A stretch of DNA of 64,000 bases from Parabacteroides sp. AM08-6. GTDB taxonomy: Bacteria > Bacteroidota > Bacteroidia > Bacteroidales > Tannerellaceae. Numbering within the stretch: the stretch's first letter is position 1; the number at the start of each line of letters is the position of its first letter. Made by a program: the position numbers and the translations under genes. The notes under the pieces were generated by a model that was not told where the DNA came from, ran no database searches, and saw only the letters and a program-made list of their open reading frames with translations. Positions 51,538 through 60,621 of the stretch are shown here, in pieces. Location: assembly GCF_003473295.1 (NCBI RefSeq), contig NZ_QRMP01000008.1:67007-131006 (forward strand). The letters are read 5' to 3'.

Positions 51538-53214
51538 ATGAGAAACGATAAATATGTAATTGGTTTGGATTACGGTAGCGATTCCTGTCGCGCTGTAATT
51601 GTTAATGCTGCTACTGGTGAAGAGATTGCTTCTGCTGTAAAATATTATCCCCGTTGGATGGAAGGGAAATATTGTAATCCGTTAAAAAATCAATATCGTC
51701 AGCATCCGCTCGATTATATGGAAAGTTTGGAAACAACGGTCAAAGAAGCATTAACTAAATGTCCTGTCGGAACAGCAGAAAAAGTTGTTGGCATGGCTTT
51801 TGATACAACAGGAAGTACCCCTGTCCTAACAGATAAATATGGAACTCCCCTCGCCCTCTTACCTGAATTCACAGAAAATCCTAATGCCATGTTCGTCCTA
51901 TGGAAAGACCATACAGCTATTAAAGAAGCTGCAGAAATCAACGAACTAGCTAAACGCTGGGGTATCGATTACACAGCATATGAAGGTGGTATTTACTCTT
52001 CCGAATGGGTATGGGCTAAAATGGCACACATACTTCGCGAAGACGAACAAGTTAGTAAAGTAGCTTATTCATGGATTGAACATTGCGACTGGCTTCCGGC
52101 TTTAATCACAGGGAAAACAAAACCGGAAGAGGTCTGTCGCAGCCGTTGTTCCGCAGGCCATAAGGCTATGTGGTTGGAGAAATGGGGAGGATTACCGTCC
52201 GAAGAGTTTTTAACGACTCTCGAACCGAAGTTGACAGGTTTTCGCAGTCATTTATTCGAAAAAACATACACCAGCGATACTAAAGTTGGTACACTGACAA
52301 AAGAGTGGGCCGATAAATTAGGATTACCCCTTAATGTCTCCGTCGCAGTCGGTGCTTTCGATTGCCATATGGGTGCTGTAGGAGCTGAAATCACTCCTCG
52401 CACATTCGTACGTGTTATTGGAACATCCACTTGCGATATTATGGTATCCTCCTATGAAGAAATGGGTGACAAACTTGTTCCTGGTATTTGTGGACAGGTA
52501 GACGGTTCCGTTATTCCCGGTATGATAGGACTGGAAGCCGGACAATCCGGTTTCGGCGATATCTATGCGTGGTTTAAACGTGTACTGGTATGGCCGCTCG
52601 AAAATATTCTCTCCCGAAGCACGCTAATTGACAAAGAAACAAAAACTAAATTAATAGAAGAAACAGCAGATAAAATTATCCCTGTATTATCCGAAGAAGC
52701 AGCCAAAGTACCCGTCTGCGAAAGTACCATCTTAGCTGTCGACTGGATGAACGGACGCCGGACACCAGATGCCAACCAATTAGTAAAAGGAACGATTACA
52801 GGATTAAACCTGGCAAGTTCTGCTCCTTTGATTTTTCGCGCACTGGTTGAAGCTACAGCTTTTGGTTCGAAAGCGATTATAGATCGTTTTCTAGAAAATG
52901 GCATCAAAATTGAAAGTGTAATAGGTATTGGAGGTATCTCACTGAAATCTCCGTTCGTGATGCAGACTCTAGCAGATGTACTTAATATGCCGATAAAAGT
53001 AGCAAAAGCTGAACAAGCATGTGCTTTCGGAGCCTCTATGTTTGCAGCCGTTGCTGCCGGAATTTATACTAAAGTTGAAGAAGCACAGCAAGCTATGGGA
53101 CAAGGTTTTGCCAAAGAATATCAGCCGAACCACGAAAATCACCAGACTTATCTTGCTCTCTATGAGAAATATCGGAAGCTAGGCAACTTTACGGAAAAGG
53201 AATTGTTCATTTGA
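51538..53214 (+). CDS. araB: Ribulokinase
   Basis: A FGGY-family kinase of 558 residues phosphorylating L-ribulose. The N-terminal nucleotide-binding segment IGLDYGSDSCRAVIVNAATGEE, the GMAFDTTGSTPV strand, the IGTSTCDIMVS segment with the family's FGGY-type motif, and the C-terminal IGIGGISLKSPFVMQTLADVLNMPI are typical of the AraB branch. It is the third gene of araDAB and is followed by transketolase after 62 bp. Confidence 0.97.
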   Translation: MRNDKYVIGLDYGSDSCRAVIVNAATGEEIASAVKYYPRWMEGKYCNPLKNQYRQHPLDYMESLETTVKEALTKCPVGTAEKVVGMAFDTTGSTPVLTDKYGTPLALLPEFTENPNAMFVLWKDHTAIKEAAEINELAKRWGIDYTAYEGGIYSSEWVWAKMAHILREDEQVSKVAYSWIEHCDWLPALITGKTKPEEVCRSRCSAGHKAMWLEKWGGLPSEEFLTTLEPKLTGFRSHLFEKTYTSDTKVGTLTKEWADKLGLPLNVSVAVGAFDCHMGAVGAEITPRTFVRVIGTSTCDIMVSSYEEMGDKLVPGICGQVDGSVIPGMIGLEAGQSGFGDIYAWFKRVLVWPLENILSRSTLIDKETKTKLIEETADKIIPVLSEEAAKVPVCESTILAVDWMNGRRTPDANQLVKGTITGLNLASSAPLIFRALVEATAFGSKAIIDRFLENGIKIESVIGIGGISLKSPFVMQTLADVLNMPIKVAKAEQACAFGASMFAAVAAGIYTKVEEAQQAMGQGFAKEYQPNHENHQTYLALYEKYRKLGNFTEKELFI

Positions 53215-53241
53215 TATGGTGGTCTATACAAAGAGATTGCC

Positions 53242-53249
53242 TATATTTG
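53242..53249 (+). promoter_or_regulatory. Candidate -7 element of the transketolase gene
   Basis: TATATTTG matches TAnnTTTG and lies 28 bp before the ATG. No TTTG is seen at the proper distance, so it is a weak internal promoter candidate. Confidence 0.35.
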
Positions 53250-53276
53250 CAAAAAAAACAAAAATAACTCATTAAA

Positions 53277-55304
53277 ATGAACGATATTAAATTAATGAAC
53301 AAAGCAGCGGACAATATTCGTATTTTGGCTGCATCTATGGTAGAAAAGGCAAAATCCGGTCATCCGGGAGGTGCAATGGGTGGTGCAGACTTTATAAACG
53401 TTTTGTTTTCAGAGTTTCTGGTATACGATCCCAAGAATCCGACTTGGGAAGGCAGGGACCGTTACTTCCAAGATCCGGGACACATGTCTCCGATGCTTTA
53501 TTCAGTGCTCGCCCTCACTGGCAAGTTTACAATGGACGAACTGAAACAGTTTCGTCAGTGGGGTAGCGTTACTCCGGGGCATCCCGAAGTAAACGTGATG
53601 CGTGGCATCGAGAACACTTCTGGTCCATTGGGGCAAGGCCACACTTATGCTGTAGGTGCCGCTATTGCAGCCAAATTCCTGAAAGCACGTTTGGGGGATG
53701 TAATGAATCAGACCATTTACGCATATATTTCCGATGGTGGTATTCAGGAAGAAATCTCACAAGGCGCCGGACGAATTGCCGGTACTTTGGGACTGGACAA
53801 CCTCATAATGTTCTACGACTCGAATAATATCCAGCTTTCTACTACCGTAGAAGAGGTCACAACCGAAAACGTGGCAATGAAATACGAAGCATGGGGTTGG
53901 AAAGTTATTAAAATCAACGGTAATGATGTAAAAGAAATTCGTCAGGCTCTAACTGAGGCAAAAGCTGAAAATAGCCGTCCTACCTTGATTATCGGGAATA
54001 CAACAATGGGCAAAGGTGCAGTTGGACCCGATGAGAGCAGTTATGAAAATAAGGTTTCCACACATGGACAACCACTTTCTGCCGCTGGTGCATCCATCGC
54101 TGAGACAATTAAAAATTTAGGAGGAAATCCGGATAATCCATTCTGTTTTTTCCCTGAAGTTGTAGAATTGTATGCGAAACGCGCAAAAGAATTGGAAGTC
54201 ATCGTTGCCGAACGTTATGCAGCAAAAGCTGCTTGGGCTAAAGCTAATCCGGAACTAGCTGCTAAAATGGAAAAATGGTTCTCAGGTACAGCTCCTATTA
54301 TAGACTGGAAAGGAATAGAACAAAAGCCGAATCAAGCGACACGTGCTGCCTCAGCAACTGTTTTAGGCGTTTTAGCTACTCAAGTTGAAAATATGATTTG
54401 TGCTTCTGCAGACCTATCTAATTCGGACAAAACTGATGGTTTCCTTAAGAAAACACACTCTTTTGTAAAGAATGATTTCAGTGGTGCTTTTTTCCAAGCC
54501 GGCGTAGCAGAACTGACAATGGCCTGTATTTGTATCGGTATGTCATTACATGGAGGGGTTATTGTAGCTTGCGGAACATTCTTTGTATTCTCCGACTACA
54601 TGAAACCAGCTATTCGAATGGCCACTTTAATGGAACAGCCTGTTAAGTTTATCTGGTCACACGATGCTTTCCGCGTAGGTGAAGACGGACCGACTCATGA
54701 ACCGGTAGAACAAGAAGCTCAAATCCGCTTGATGGAGAAATTGAAGAACCATAAAGGACACAATTCGATGTTGGTTCTTCGACCTGCAGATGTCACAGAA
54801 ACGACAATTGCATGGAAAATGGCTATGGAAAACACAGCTACTCCTACCGCATTAATTCTCTCCCGTCAAAATATAACCGACCTGCCAGCAAAGCTCAATC
54901 GCTACGACGAAGCAATGTTGGCTGAAAAAGGAGCCTACATTGTAGAAAGCGATACAAACCCTGACGTTATTCTGGTGGCTTCCGGTTCGGAAGTATCAAC
55001 ATTGGAAGAAGGAGCCACTATACTTCGTGCCGATGGTATCAAAGTTCGTGTCGTATCTGTTCCGTCTGAAGGGCTCTTCCGCAGCCAAAGTAAGGAATAT
55101 CAAGAATCGGTTATCCCGACAGGAAGTAAGGTGTTCGGCCTCACGGCCGGTCTGCCTGTCAACTTGGAAGGCTTGGTTGGAGCCAACGGTAAAGTATGGG
55201 GACTTGAATCATTCGGTTTTTCTGCTCCTTACAAAGTATTGGACGAAAAATTAGGTTTTACCGGACAGAATGTTTACAAACAGGTTAAAGAATTATTAGC
55301 ATAA
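53277..55304 (+). CDS. tkt: Transketolase
   Basis: Transketolase moves two-carbon units in the non-oxidative pentose phosphate pathway and uses the D-xylulose-5-phosphate made by AraD. The 675 residues show a TPP-binding N-terminal half (KSGHPGGAMGGADF, SGPLGQGHTYAVG and ISDGGIQEEISQGAGRIAG) and a pyrimidine-binding domain (GVAELTMACICIGMSLHGG, the catalytic Glu region). The conserved SHDAFRVGEDGPTHEPVEQ and a C-terminal domain follow. Placement after araB suggests coordination with arabinose use. Confidence 0.97.
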   Translation: MNDIKLMNKAADNIRILAASMVEKAKSGHPGGAMGGADFINVLFSEFLVYDPKNPTWEGRDRYFQDPGHMSPMLYSVLALTGKFTMDELKQFRQWGSVTPGHPEVNVMRGIENTSGPLGQGHTYAVGAAIAAKFLKARLGDVMNQTIYAYISDGGIQEEISQGAGRIAGTLGLDNLIMFYDSNNIQLSTTVEEVTTENVAMKYEAWGWKVIKINGNDVKEIRQALTEAKAENSRPTLIIGNTTMGKGAVGPDESSYENKVSTHGQPLSAAGASIAETIKNLGGNPDNPFCFFPEVVELYAKRAKELEVIVAERYAAKAAWAKANPELAAKMEKWFSGTAPIIDWKGIEQKPNQATRAASATVLGVLATQVENMICASADLSNSDKTDGFLKKTHSFVKNDFSGAFFQAGVAELTMACICIGMSLHGGVIVACGTFFVFSDYMKPAIRMATLMEQPVKFIWSHDAFRVGEDGPTHEPVEQEAQIRLMEKLKNHKGHNSMLVLRPADVTETTIAWKMAMENTATPTALILSRQNITDLPAKLNRYDEAMLAEKGAYIVESDTNPDVILVASGSEVSTLEEGATILRADGIKVRVVSVPSEGLFRSQSKEYQESVIPTGSKVFGLTAGLPVNLEGLVGANGKVWGLESFGFSAPYKVLDEKLGFTGQNVYKQVKELLA

Positions 55305-55313
55305 GAAACTCAA

Positions 55314-55387
55314 GAAAAAGATGCAATTAGCTAACAGCTACAGCCGACAAGCCTCGTCTTAGTTCGTAGACAAAATGCATCTTTTTC
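55314..55387. repeat. 12-bp inverted repeat enclosing a 50-nt loop between tkt and rpiB
   Basis: Perfect arms GAAAAAGATGCA (55314-55325) and TGCATCTTTTTC (55376-55387) enclose a loop that can itself pair (CTAC/GTAG, GAC/GTC). The right arm supplies a T tract, so it may act as a terminator or attenuator of tkt transcription. The long structured loop is unusual for a simple terminator. Confidence 0.55.
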
Positions 55388-55405
55388 TCCTCTAACAGAT
55401 AAATA

Positions 55406-55837
55406 ATGAAAACACTAGGTTTAAGTTGTGACCATGCAGGATTCGAACTCAAAGAATATGTTAAACAAATACTCGACTCAAAAGGGTTAACCTATAAAGA
55501 CTTCGGAACCTGCTCAACAGAAAGTTGTGATTATCCAGATTATGCCCATCCATTAGCAAAAGCTATTGAAGCGGGTGAAATATATCCCGGAATAGCTATC
55601 TGTGGCTCCGGCAATGGAATAGCCATGACATTAAATAAACACCAAGGAATACGGGCTGCTTTATGCTGGCAAGAAGAAATCGCACGTCTCGCGCGTGCAC
55701 ACAATGATGCCAACGTACTCGTGATGCCCGGACGATTTATCAGTAAAGAGGAAGCCACTCACGCGGTCGAAGCCTTTCTGAACACTCCGTTCGAAGGCGG
55801 TCGACATCAACGAAGAATAGACAAAATCCCCTTGTAA
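55406..55837 (+). CDS. rpiB: Ribose-5-phosphate isomerase B
   Basis: RpiB interconverts ribose-5-phosphate and ribulose-5-phosphate. The 143 residues begin with KTLGLSCDHAGFELKEYV. The catalytic cysteine lies in GIAICGSGNGIAMTLNK, and the RAALCWQEEIARLARAHNDANVLVMPGRF segment is typical. It links ribose from the minus-strand ribose operon and arabinose breakdown to the pentose phosphate pathway. The symporter gene follows after 34 bp. Confidence 0.96.
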   Translation: MKTLGLSCDHAGFELKEYVKQILDSKGLTYKDFGTCSTESCDYPDYAHPLAKAIEAGEIYPGIAICGSGNGIAMTLNKHQGIRAALCWQEEIARLARAHNDANVLVMPGRFISKEEATHAVEAFLNTPFEGGRHQRRIDKIPL

Positions 55838-55871
55838 CTTCAAGGGGAAAATATCATGTAAAAACACTATT

Positions 55872-57551
55872 ATGGCAACATTAGATTATATTGTAATAGG
55901 GCTATTCGCTATGGCTCTAATTGGGATTATCATATGGGTATTTAAACAAAAACAAAATAGTTCCGGTGACTATTTTCTTGCCGGCCGCGATGCAACTTGG
56001 CTCGCAATTGGAGCATCAATTTTTGCTTCAAATATTGGTTCAGAACATTTAATCGGTCTTGCCGGTGCCGGAGCTTCCAGTGGCATGGCAATGGCACATT
56101 GGGAAATCCAAGGCTGGATGATTCTGATACTGGGTTGGGTATTCGTTCCTTTCTATGAACGAAGCATGGTCCTGACTATGCCTGAATTTCTCGAAAAACG
56201 CTATAATAAAGAATCACGAACTATCCTTTCCATAATATCACTGGTCAGCTACGTATTGACAAAAGTAGCAGTCACAGTATATGCCGGAGGTCTGGTGTTT
56301 AAAGAAGTTTTCGGTATTCAAGAACTCTGGGGTATTGATTTCTTCTGGATTGCAGCTATCGGACTCGTTGTATTAACAGCACTATATACAGTTGTAGGTG
56401 GTATGAAATCCGTACTTTACACATCAGTCTTACAAACCCCTATCCTATTACTCGGTTCACTGGTGATTCTCGTTTTAGGGCTAAAAGCTGTCGGAGGATG
56501 GGAGCAAGTATTGGCTGCCTGTAGCATCACGCCGGCGAATGAATATGGTGACACAATGGTAAATTTAATACGCGATAACCGTGATCCTGATTTTCCATGG
56601 TTGGGAGCATTGATTGGTTCTTCCATCATTGGTTTCTGGTACTGGTGTACGGACCAATTTATCGTGCAGCGCGTATTGTCCGGTAAAAATGAAAAAGAAG
56701 CCCGCCGTGGTACAATTTTCGGAGCTTATCTGAAACTTACTCCAGTATTCTTATTTCTTATTCCCGGTATGATTGCTTTTGCCATGCAGAAAAACGGAAT
56801 TATGATTAACGGTGTACCTTTTACAATGAATACAGCCGATGCGGCTTTCCCGTCGTTGGTAGCACAATTATTACCTGCCGGATTTAAAGGATTGGTTGTT
56901 TGCGGTATTTTAGCTGCCCTGATGAGTTCGCTCGCTTCACTGTTCAATTCTTCCGCTATGCTATTCACCATTGATTTTTATAAAAAGTATAAACCGCAGG
57001 CCAGTGAAAAAACATTACTTTATGTCGGGCGTATTGCAACAGTAGTTGTAGTTGTACTAGGCATTTTATGGATACCTGTGATGAAAAGTGTAGGTTCTGT
57101 TCTATACAACTATCTACAGGATGTACAGTCTGTATTGGCTCCGGGTATTGCTGCGGCTTTCCTATTAGGCATTCTTTCCAAAAGAACAACTCCACAGGGA
57201 GGAATGTGGGGATTAATTATCGGTTTCGTCATCGGTATTACTCGATTAGGTGCAAAAGTTTACTATACAACTGCAGGAATTGATGCCGGAAATAGTTGGT
57301 TCAAGTCTCTTTTCTTCGATACAAACTGGCTGTTTTTCTGCGGTGGTATGCTAGTTTTTTGTTTGGCAGCAATCGGTATCATCAGTATGTTTACAAAGGC
57401 TGCACCGGCTGAACAAATACAAGGTTTAACTTTCGGTTCTTCTACAGCCGAACAACGTGCTGCTACACGCGCAAGCTGGAACAAATGGGATGTTATCCAT
57501 TCTTGTATTATTTTAGCGATTACAGTTGCTTTCTACATTTATTTCTGGTAA
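55872..57551 (+). CDS. Sodium/solute symporter (SSS family), probable sugar transporter
   Basis: About fourteen hydrophobic helices fill the 559 residues. The SSS signatures SGDYFLAGRDATWLAIGASIFASNIGSEHLIGLAGAGA (TM1, sodium site) and GFWYWCTDQFIVQRVLSGKNEKEARRG, together with LPAGFKGLVVCGILAALMSSLASLFNSSAMLFTIDFY, match SGLT/VmtA-like sugar symporters. It closes the arabinose/pentose cluster, and the comparable cluster in B. thetaiotaomicron also has an SSS symporter, so arabinose is the best guess for substrate. A strong hairpin terminator follows. Confidence 0.92.
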   Translation: MATLDYIVIGLFAMALIGIIIWVFKQKQNSSGDYFLAGRDATWLAIGASIFASNIGSEHLIGLAGAGASSGMAMAHWEIQGWMILILGWVFVPFYERSMVLTMPEFLEKRYNKESRTILSIISLVSYVLTKVAVTVYAGGLVFKEVFGIQELWGIDFFWIAAIGLVVLTALYTVVGGMKSVLYTSVLQTPILLLGSLVILVLGLKAVGGWEQVLAACSITPANEYGDTMVNLIRDNRDPDFPWLGALIGSSIIGFWYWCTDQFIVQRVLSGKNEKEARRGTIFGAYLKLTPVFLFLIPGMIAFAMQKNGIMINGVPFTMNTADAAFPSLVAQLLPAGFKGLVVCGILAALMSSLASLFNSSAMLFTIDFYKKYKPQASEKTLLYVGRIATVVVVVLGILWIPVMKSVGSVLYNYLQDVQSVLAPGIAAAFLLGILSKRTTPQGGMWGLIIGFVIGITRLGAKVYYTTAGIDAGNSWFKSLFFDTNWLFFCGGMLVFCLAAIGIISMFTKAAPAEQIQGLTFGSSTAEQRAATRASWNKWDVIHSCIILAITVAFYIYFW

Positions 57552-57603
57552 CCACCTATTCCAGCTCGAAACTATAGCAAGAATAAAAAGAAGTCTTAGC
57601 ACA

Positions 57604-57648
57604 AAAAAAGAAAACCTTTCGTTGTTTTTGCGAAAGGTTTTCTTTTTT
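57604..57648. terminator. Bidirectional terminator between the symporter gene and tRNA-Lys genes
   Basis: Two perfect 18-base arms (57604-57621 and 57631-57648, core GAAAACCTTTCG/CGAAAGGTTTTC) flank a 9-nt loop, with A runs on one side and T runs on the other. It ends the symporter transcript on the plus strand and the tRNA-Lys transcript on the minus strand. Confidence 0.92.
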
Positions 57649-57649
57649 G

Positions 57650-57722
57650 TGACCTCGGAGGGGCTCGAACCCTCGACCCAATGATTAAGAGTCATTTGCT
57701 CTACCAACTGAGCTACGAAGTC
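57650..57722 (-). tRNA. tRNA-Lys (CUU), copy 1
   Basis: A 73-nt tRNA on the minus strand. The acceptor stem GACTTCG pairs with CGAGGTC, the D arm is TAGCTCAGTTGGTAGAGCA, the anticodon loop CTCTTAA gives CTT, and the T arm is GAGGGTTCGAGCCCCTC. The discriminator is A. It differs from the next copy only in the sixth acceptor pair. Confidence 0.97.
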
Positions 57723-57743
57723 AATATTGCGATTAATCTCAAG

Positions 57744-57816
57744 TGACCTGGGAGGGGCTCGAACCCTCGACCCAATGATTAAGAGTCATTTGCTCTACCA
57801 ACTGAGCTACCAAGTC
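57744..57816 (-). tRNA. tRNA-Lys (CUU), copy 2
   Basis: A 73-nt minus-strand tRNA identical in the D, anticodon and T arms to the adjacent copy, 21 bp away. Its acceptor stem is GACTTGG/CCAGGTC, so the sixth pair is G-C where copy 1 has C-G. The two are surely a tandem duplication transcribed together. Confidence 0.97.
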
Positions 57817-57908
57817 ATTCATGCAACCATTGCTCCTCGATTGCGGGTGCAAAGATAGGCGTTTAATTTTTCTTTGCAAACATTTCCATGCTTTTTTTGA
57901 GAACAATA

Positions 57909-58712
57909 TCACTCAAATTCAAACACCTCAGAAGGCGTTGTTCGCTTTAAGGCAAACAATGCGACATCTTTCCCCACTCTCACACCTTCCTGAAACAAAC
58001 GAATATCAATTGTCTTATAGGCTAGTTCCGGATGATTATTATCACGGCTGAGATGACACAACCAAATATCTTTCAATTTCGGATCATAATGTGTTGCCAA
58101 AAACTCAGCTGCTTCCCGGTTACTCAAATGACCGGTCGGACTAGCCACACGTTCTTTCAAAAATGCCGGATATGTACCAAATTCAAGCATTTCCTCATCA
58201 TAATTGGCTTCAATAATCAAATGATTCGCCAAGCTCATATATTTACTTACCGTTTCCGTAATGTGCCCAACATCGGTTGCAAAAGTAAATTTATGATTAC
58301 CATATTCTATATAATAGCCCACATTATCCGTACTGTCATGCGGAACCTCAAAAGCCGTTATTCGAAAATCACGGATAGAAAAAGGTATTTCCTTCTCGAT
58401 TATTTTCCGGGAATTTACCAACTTCTCCTCCACATACCGACTCTTGTCGATACCTTTATGAACAGCAGCCGTTGTATAAACCGGAATACAAAGTTTTTCG
58501 CCTAAACAACCGACCGTCTTAATATGATCTGCATGATCGTGTGTTATAAGAACCGCAATAATTTTAGAAAAGTCTATCGCTTTATCTTTCAACACCTTTT
58601 TAATAGTACGAATTCCAATGCCTGCATCAATCAACATCCCATATTCGGGAGTTCCCAGATAATAGCAGTTACCACTACTTCCACTTGCTAAACTTAGAAA
58701 TGATAATTTCAT
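57909..58712 (-). CDS. MBL-fold metallo-hydrolase (YycJ/WalJ-like)
   Basis: The ATG at 58712 (MKLSFLSLASGSSGNCYYLG) is chosen over a longer TTG-started frame. The metallo-beta-lactamase motif THDHADHIKTVGCL carries the metal ligands, followed by PHDSTDNVGYYI, FATDVGHIT and CHLSRDNNHPELA. At 267 residues it matches the YycJ/WalJ-like group, single-domain phosphodiesterases or nucleases linked to cell division and DNA repair in other bacteria. It follows the asparaginase gene after 51 bp. Confidence 0.92.
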   Translation of the reverse strand: MKLSFLSLASGSSGNCYYLGTPEYGMLIDAGIGIRTIKKVLKDKAIDFSKIIAVLITHDHADHIKTVGCLGEKLCIPVYTTAAVHKGIDKSRYVEEKLVNSRKIIEKEIPFSIRDFRITAFEVPHDSTDNVGYYIEYGNHKFTFATDVGHITETVSKYMSLANHLIIEANYDEEMLEFGTYPAFLKERVASPTGHLSNREAAEFLATHYDPKLKDIWLCHLSRDNNHPELAYKTIDIRLFQEGVRVGKDVALFALKRTTPSEVFEFE

Positions 58713-58763
58713 TTTCTTTATCTTTTTATGGAGCCGCAAAAATCGTTTTTCACACGTATAAGA

Positions 58764-59834
58764 TTATGGACGAAATGTTTCGGGAATAGTGACTTCCCCG
58801 ATAAGCGAACAATTCATATGGTCCTTTACCTCTGCCGGCGTCAATCCGTGCCCGAAAAGGAACATTAACTTTGTAACAGCACTTTCCGTCGTACTGTCGA
58901 AGCCGCTTATCACTCCTGCATCCAATAATTTATGTCCGGTTTCATACCGGTGCATCTCTACGCTGCCGGCACTACACTGGGTTACATTCACGATTACAAT
59001 ACCGCGGTCTACCGCATCTTTCAACATCTTCAAAAACCATTCGTCAGACGGAGCGTTACCACTTCCGAATGTTTCCATCACAACACCCTTCAAATCCGGA
59101 ATATTTAAAATACTTTCTACCACTTGCGGCGAAATACCCGGAAAAAGTTTCAATATAGCAATATTCCGATCCAGCAAATAATGAGGTTTCAATGGTTTTC
59201 GCGAAACAGGATGATAAACCTGTTGTGTATCATATTTAATATAGATACCGGCATGTGCTAGCGCCGGATAATTATATGAACGAAAAGCATTAAAATTGTC
59301 TGCATTTATCTTACTGGTCCGGTTCCCCCTTAACAGGTCATTCTCAAAAAAGATACAAACTTCAGGGACAATCGGGATGCCGTTTTCCTTAGCCGCAGCA
59401 ATCTCGATGGCCGTAATCAGGTTTTCTTTTCCATCCGTACGCAACATGCCGATAGGCAACTGCGAACCTGTAAAAATGACCGGTTTACTCAAGTTCTCAA
59501 GCATAAAGCTCAGCGCGGATGCAGTAAACGACATCGTATCAGTACCGTGCAATACGACAAAACCATCGTATGCCTGATAGTTGTCAGCTATGATTTTCAC
59601 GATTTTCATCCATGACTCCGGCCCCATTGCCGATGAATCCATTACCGGATCAAATTGGATGGTTGAAACGGCATATCCCAGTTTCTTCAATTCCGGCATA
59701 TTATCCTTCAAATGTTGAAAATTAAATGATTCCAAAACACCTGTCTCCGGATTTTCAATCATCCCAATCGTTCCCCCCGTATAGATTAATAAGATAGAGG
59801 CTTTCTCGCGCTGAGTGTTCATATTTGCTGTCAT
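58764..59834 (-). CDS. ansA: Type I L-asparaginase
   Basis: The asparaginase signatures are plain: the catalytic threonine in LLIYTGGTIGM (about 16-26 from the ATG at 59834) and the second in FVVLHGTDTMSFTASALSFML near residue 105. The absence of a signal peptide points to the cytoplasmic type I enzyme, converting asparagine to aspartate and ammonia. ATGs at 59834 (MTANMNTQ) and 59822 (MNTQREKASILL) are both possible; the second fits better if a TACCTTTG box at 59841-59848 is a real -7 element. The TRIC-like gene lies 19 bp upstream. Confidence 0.94.
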   Translation of the reverse strand: MTANMNTQREKASILLIYTGGTIGMIENPETGVLESFNFQHLKDNMPELKKLGYAVSTIQFDPVMDSSAMGPESWMKIVKIIADNYQAYDGFVVLHGTDTMSFTASALSFMLENLSKPVIFTGSQLPIGMLRTDGKENLITAIEIAAAKENGIPIVPEVCIFFENDLLRGNRTSKINADNFNAFRSYNYPALAHAGIYIKYDTQQVYHPVSRKPLKPHYLLDRNIAILKLFPGISPQVVESILNIPDLKGVVMETFGSGNAPSDEWFLKMLKDAVDRGIVIVNVTQCSAGSVEMHRYETGHKLLDAGVISGFDSTTESAVTKLMFLFGHGLTPAEVKDHMNCSLIGEVTIPETFRP

Positions 59835-59853
59835 ACCATGCAAAGGTAATAAA

Positions 59854-60465
59854 TTATTCTTCTCCTTTTAATACCGGAACGCTTATATGATATTTAACGG
59901 CTATAATACGCGCTACAAAAACGCTCAATGCCGAGATAAACTGTGTCAGTGCCGTACTGACTCCCACCTGTAGGCAGGCGCAATACACAAGTCCGCCCAA
60001 TACACAAGCTAACGCATAAATATCTTTCCGGAAAATCAGCGGTTCCTCATTTATCAGGATATCCCTGATCATACCGCCAAACGAACCGGTAATAGTGCCC
60101 ATCACGATTGCCACCCACATCGGGAAGCCGAAATCAAGTGCTTTTGCCAAACCGACCACGCAAAACAATCCAAGCCCGATAGCATCGAATATAAAAAAGG
60201 TATTATTCAACCGAATTACATATTTACGGAAAATAATTACAAATAGAAGCGCCAATGCCGATATAATCAAATATGAAGCCTGTTCCATCCAAAACGGAGT
60301 GGCATTCAGCAAAATATCGCGGATAGTCCCTCCTCCTACAGCAGTTACCACACCAACTACATAAGCGCCGAACCAATCAAATTGTTTCGCAGAAGCCAGT
60401 CGAATACCACTAATTGCAAAAGCAAAAGTCCCGGTATAGTCACAAAGGGTGATAAAGTCTATCAT
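59854..60465 (-). CDS. TRIC-like / UPF0126 membrane protein
   Basis: The ATG at 60465 (MIDFITLCDYTGTFAFAISG) is chosen over a TTG. The 203 residues hold seven hydrophobic helices in two repeats, each with the glycine-rich motif: VVTAVGGGTIRDILLN and TITGSFGGMIRDILINEEPLIF. This is the bacterial TRIC (YadS/YicG, UPF0126) family, proposed to form trimeric cation channels; some members are linked to glycine uptake. It heads a small operon with asparaginase and the MBL-fold hydrolase. Confidence 0.93.
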   Translation of the reverse strand: MIDFITLCDYTGTFAFAISGIRLASAKQFDWFGAYVVGVVTAVGGGTIRDILLNATPFWMEQASYLIISALALLFVIIFRKYVIRLNNTFFIFDAIGLGLFCVVGLAKALDFGFPMWVAIVMGTITGSFGGMIRDILINEEPLIFRKDIYALACVLGGLVYCACLQVGVSTALTQFISALSVFVARIIAVKYHISVPVLKGEE

Positions 60466-60621
60466 TTTGATTTTTTTCTGCAAAAATAAGCAATTCCATC
60501 CAATGTTGTTATTTTATATTGACACGACCTAACAATAATTTAAACCAAACGAACATCCTGCTGTTTATTATACATATGTTTGCATATGAATAAGTGCTGA
60601 TGATTACCTAATTACAAAAGA

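Noticed and set aside
57603..57650. Small RNA gene after the symporter
   Set aside because: A perfect 18-bp stem with flanking A and T runs between convergent units is explained by a bidirectional terminator.
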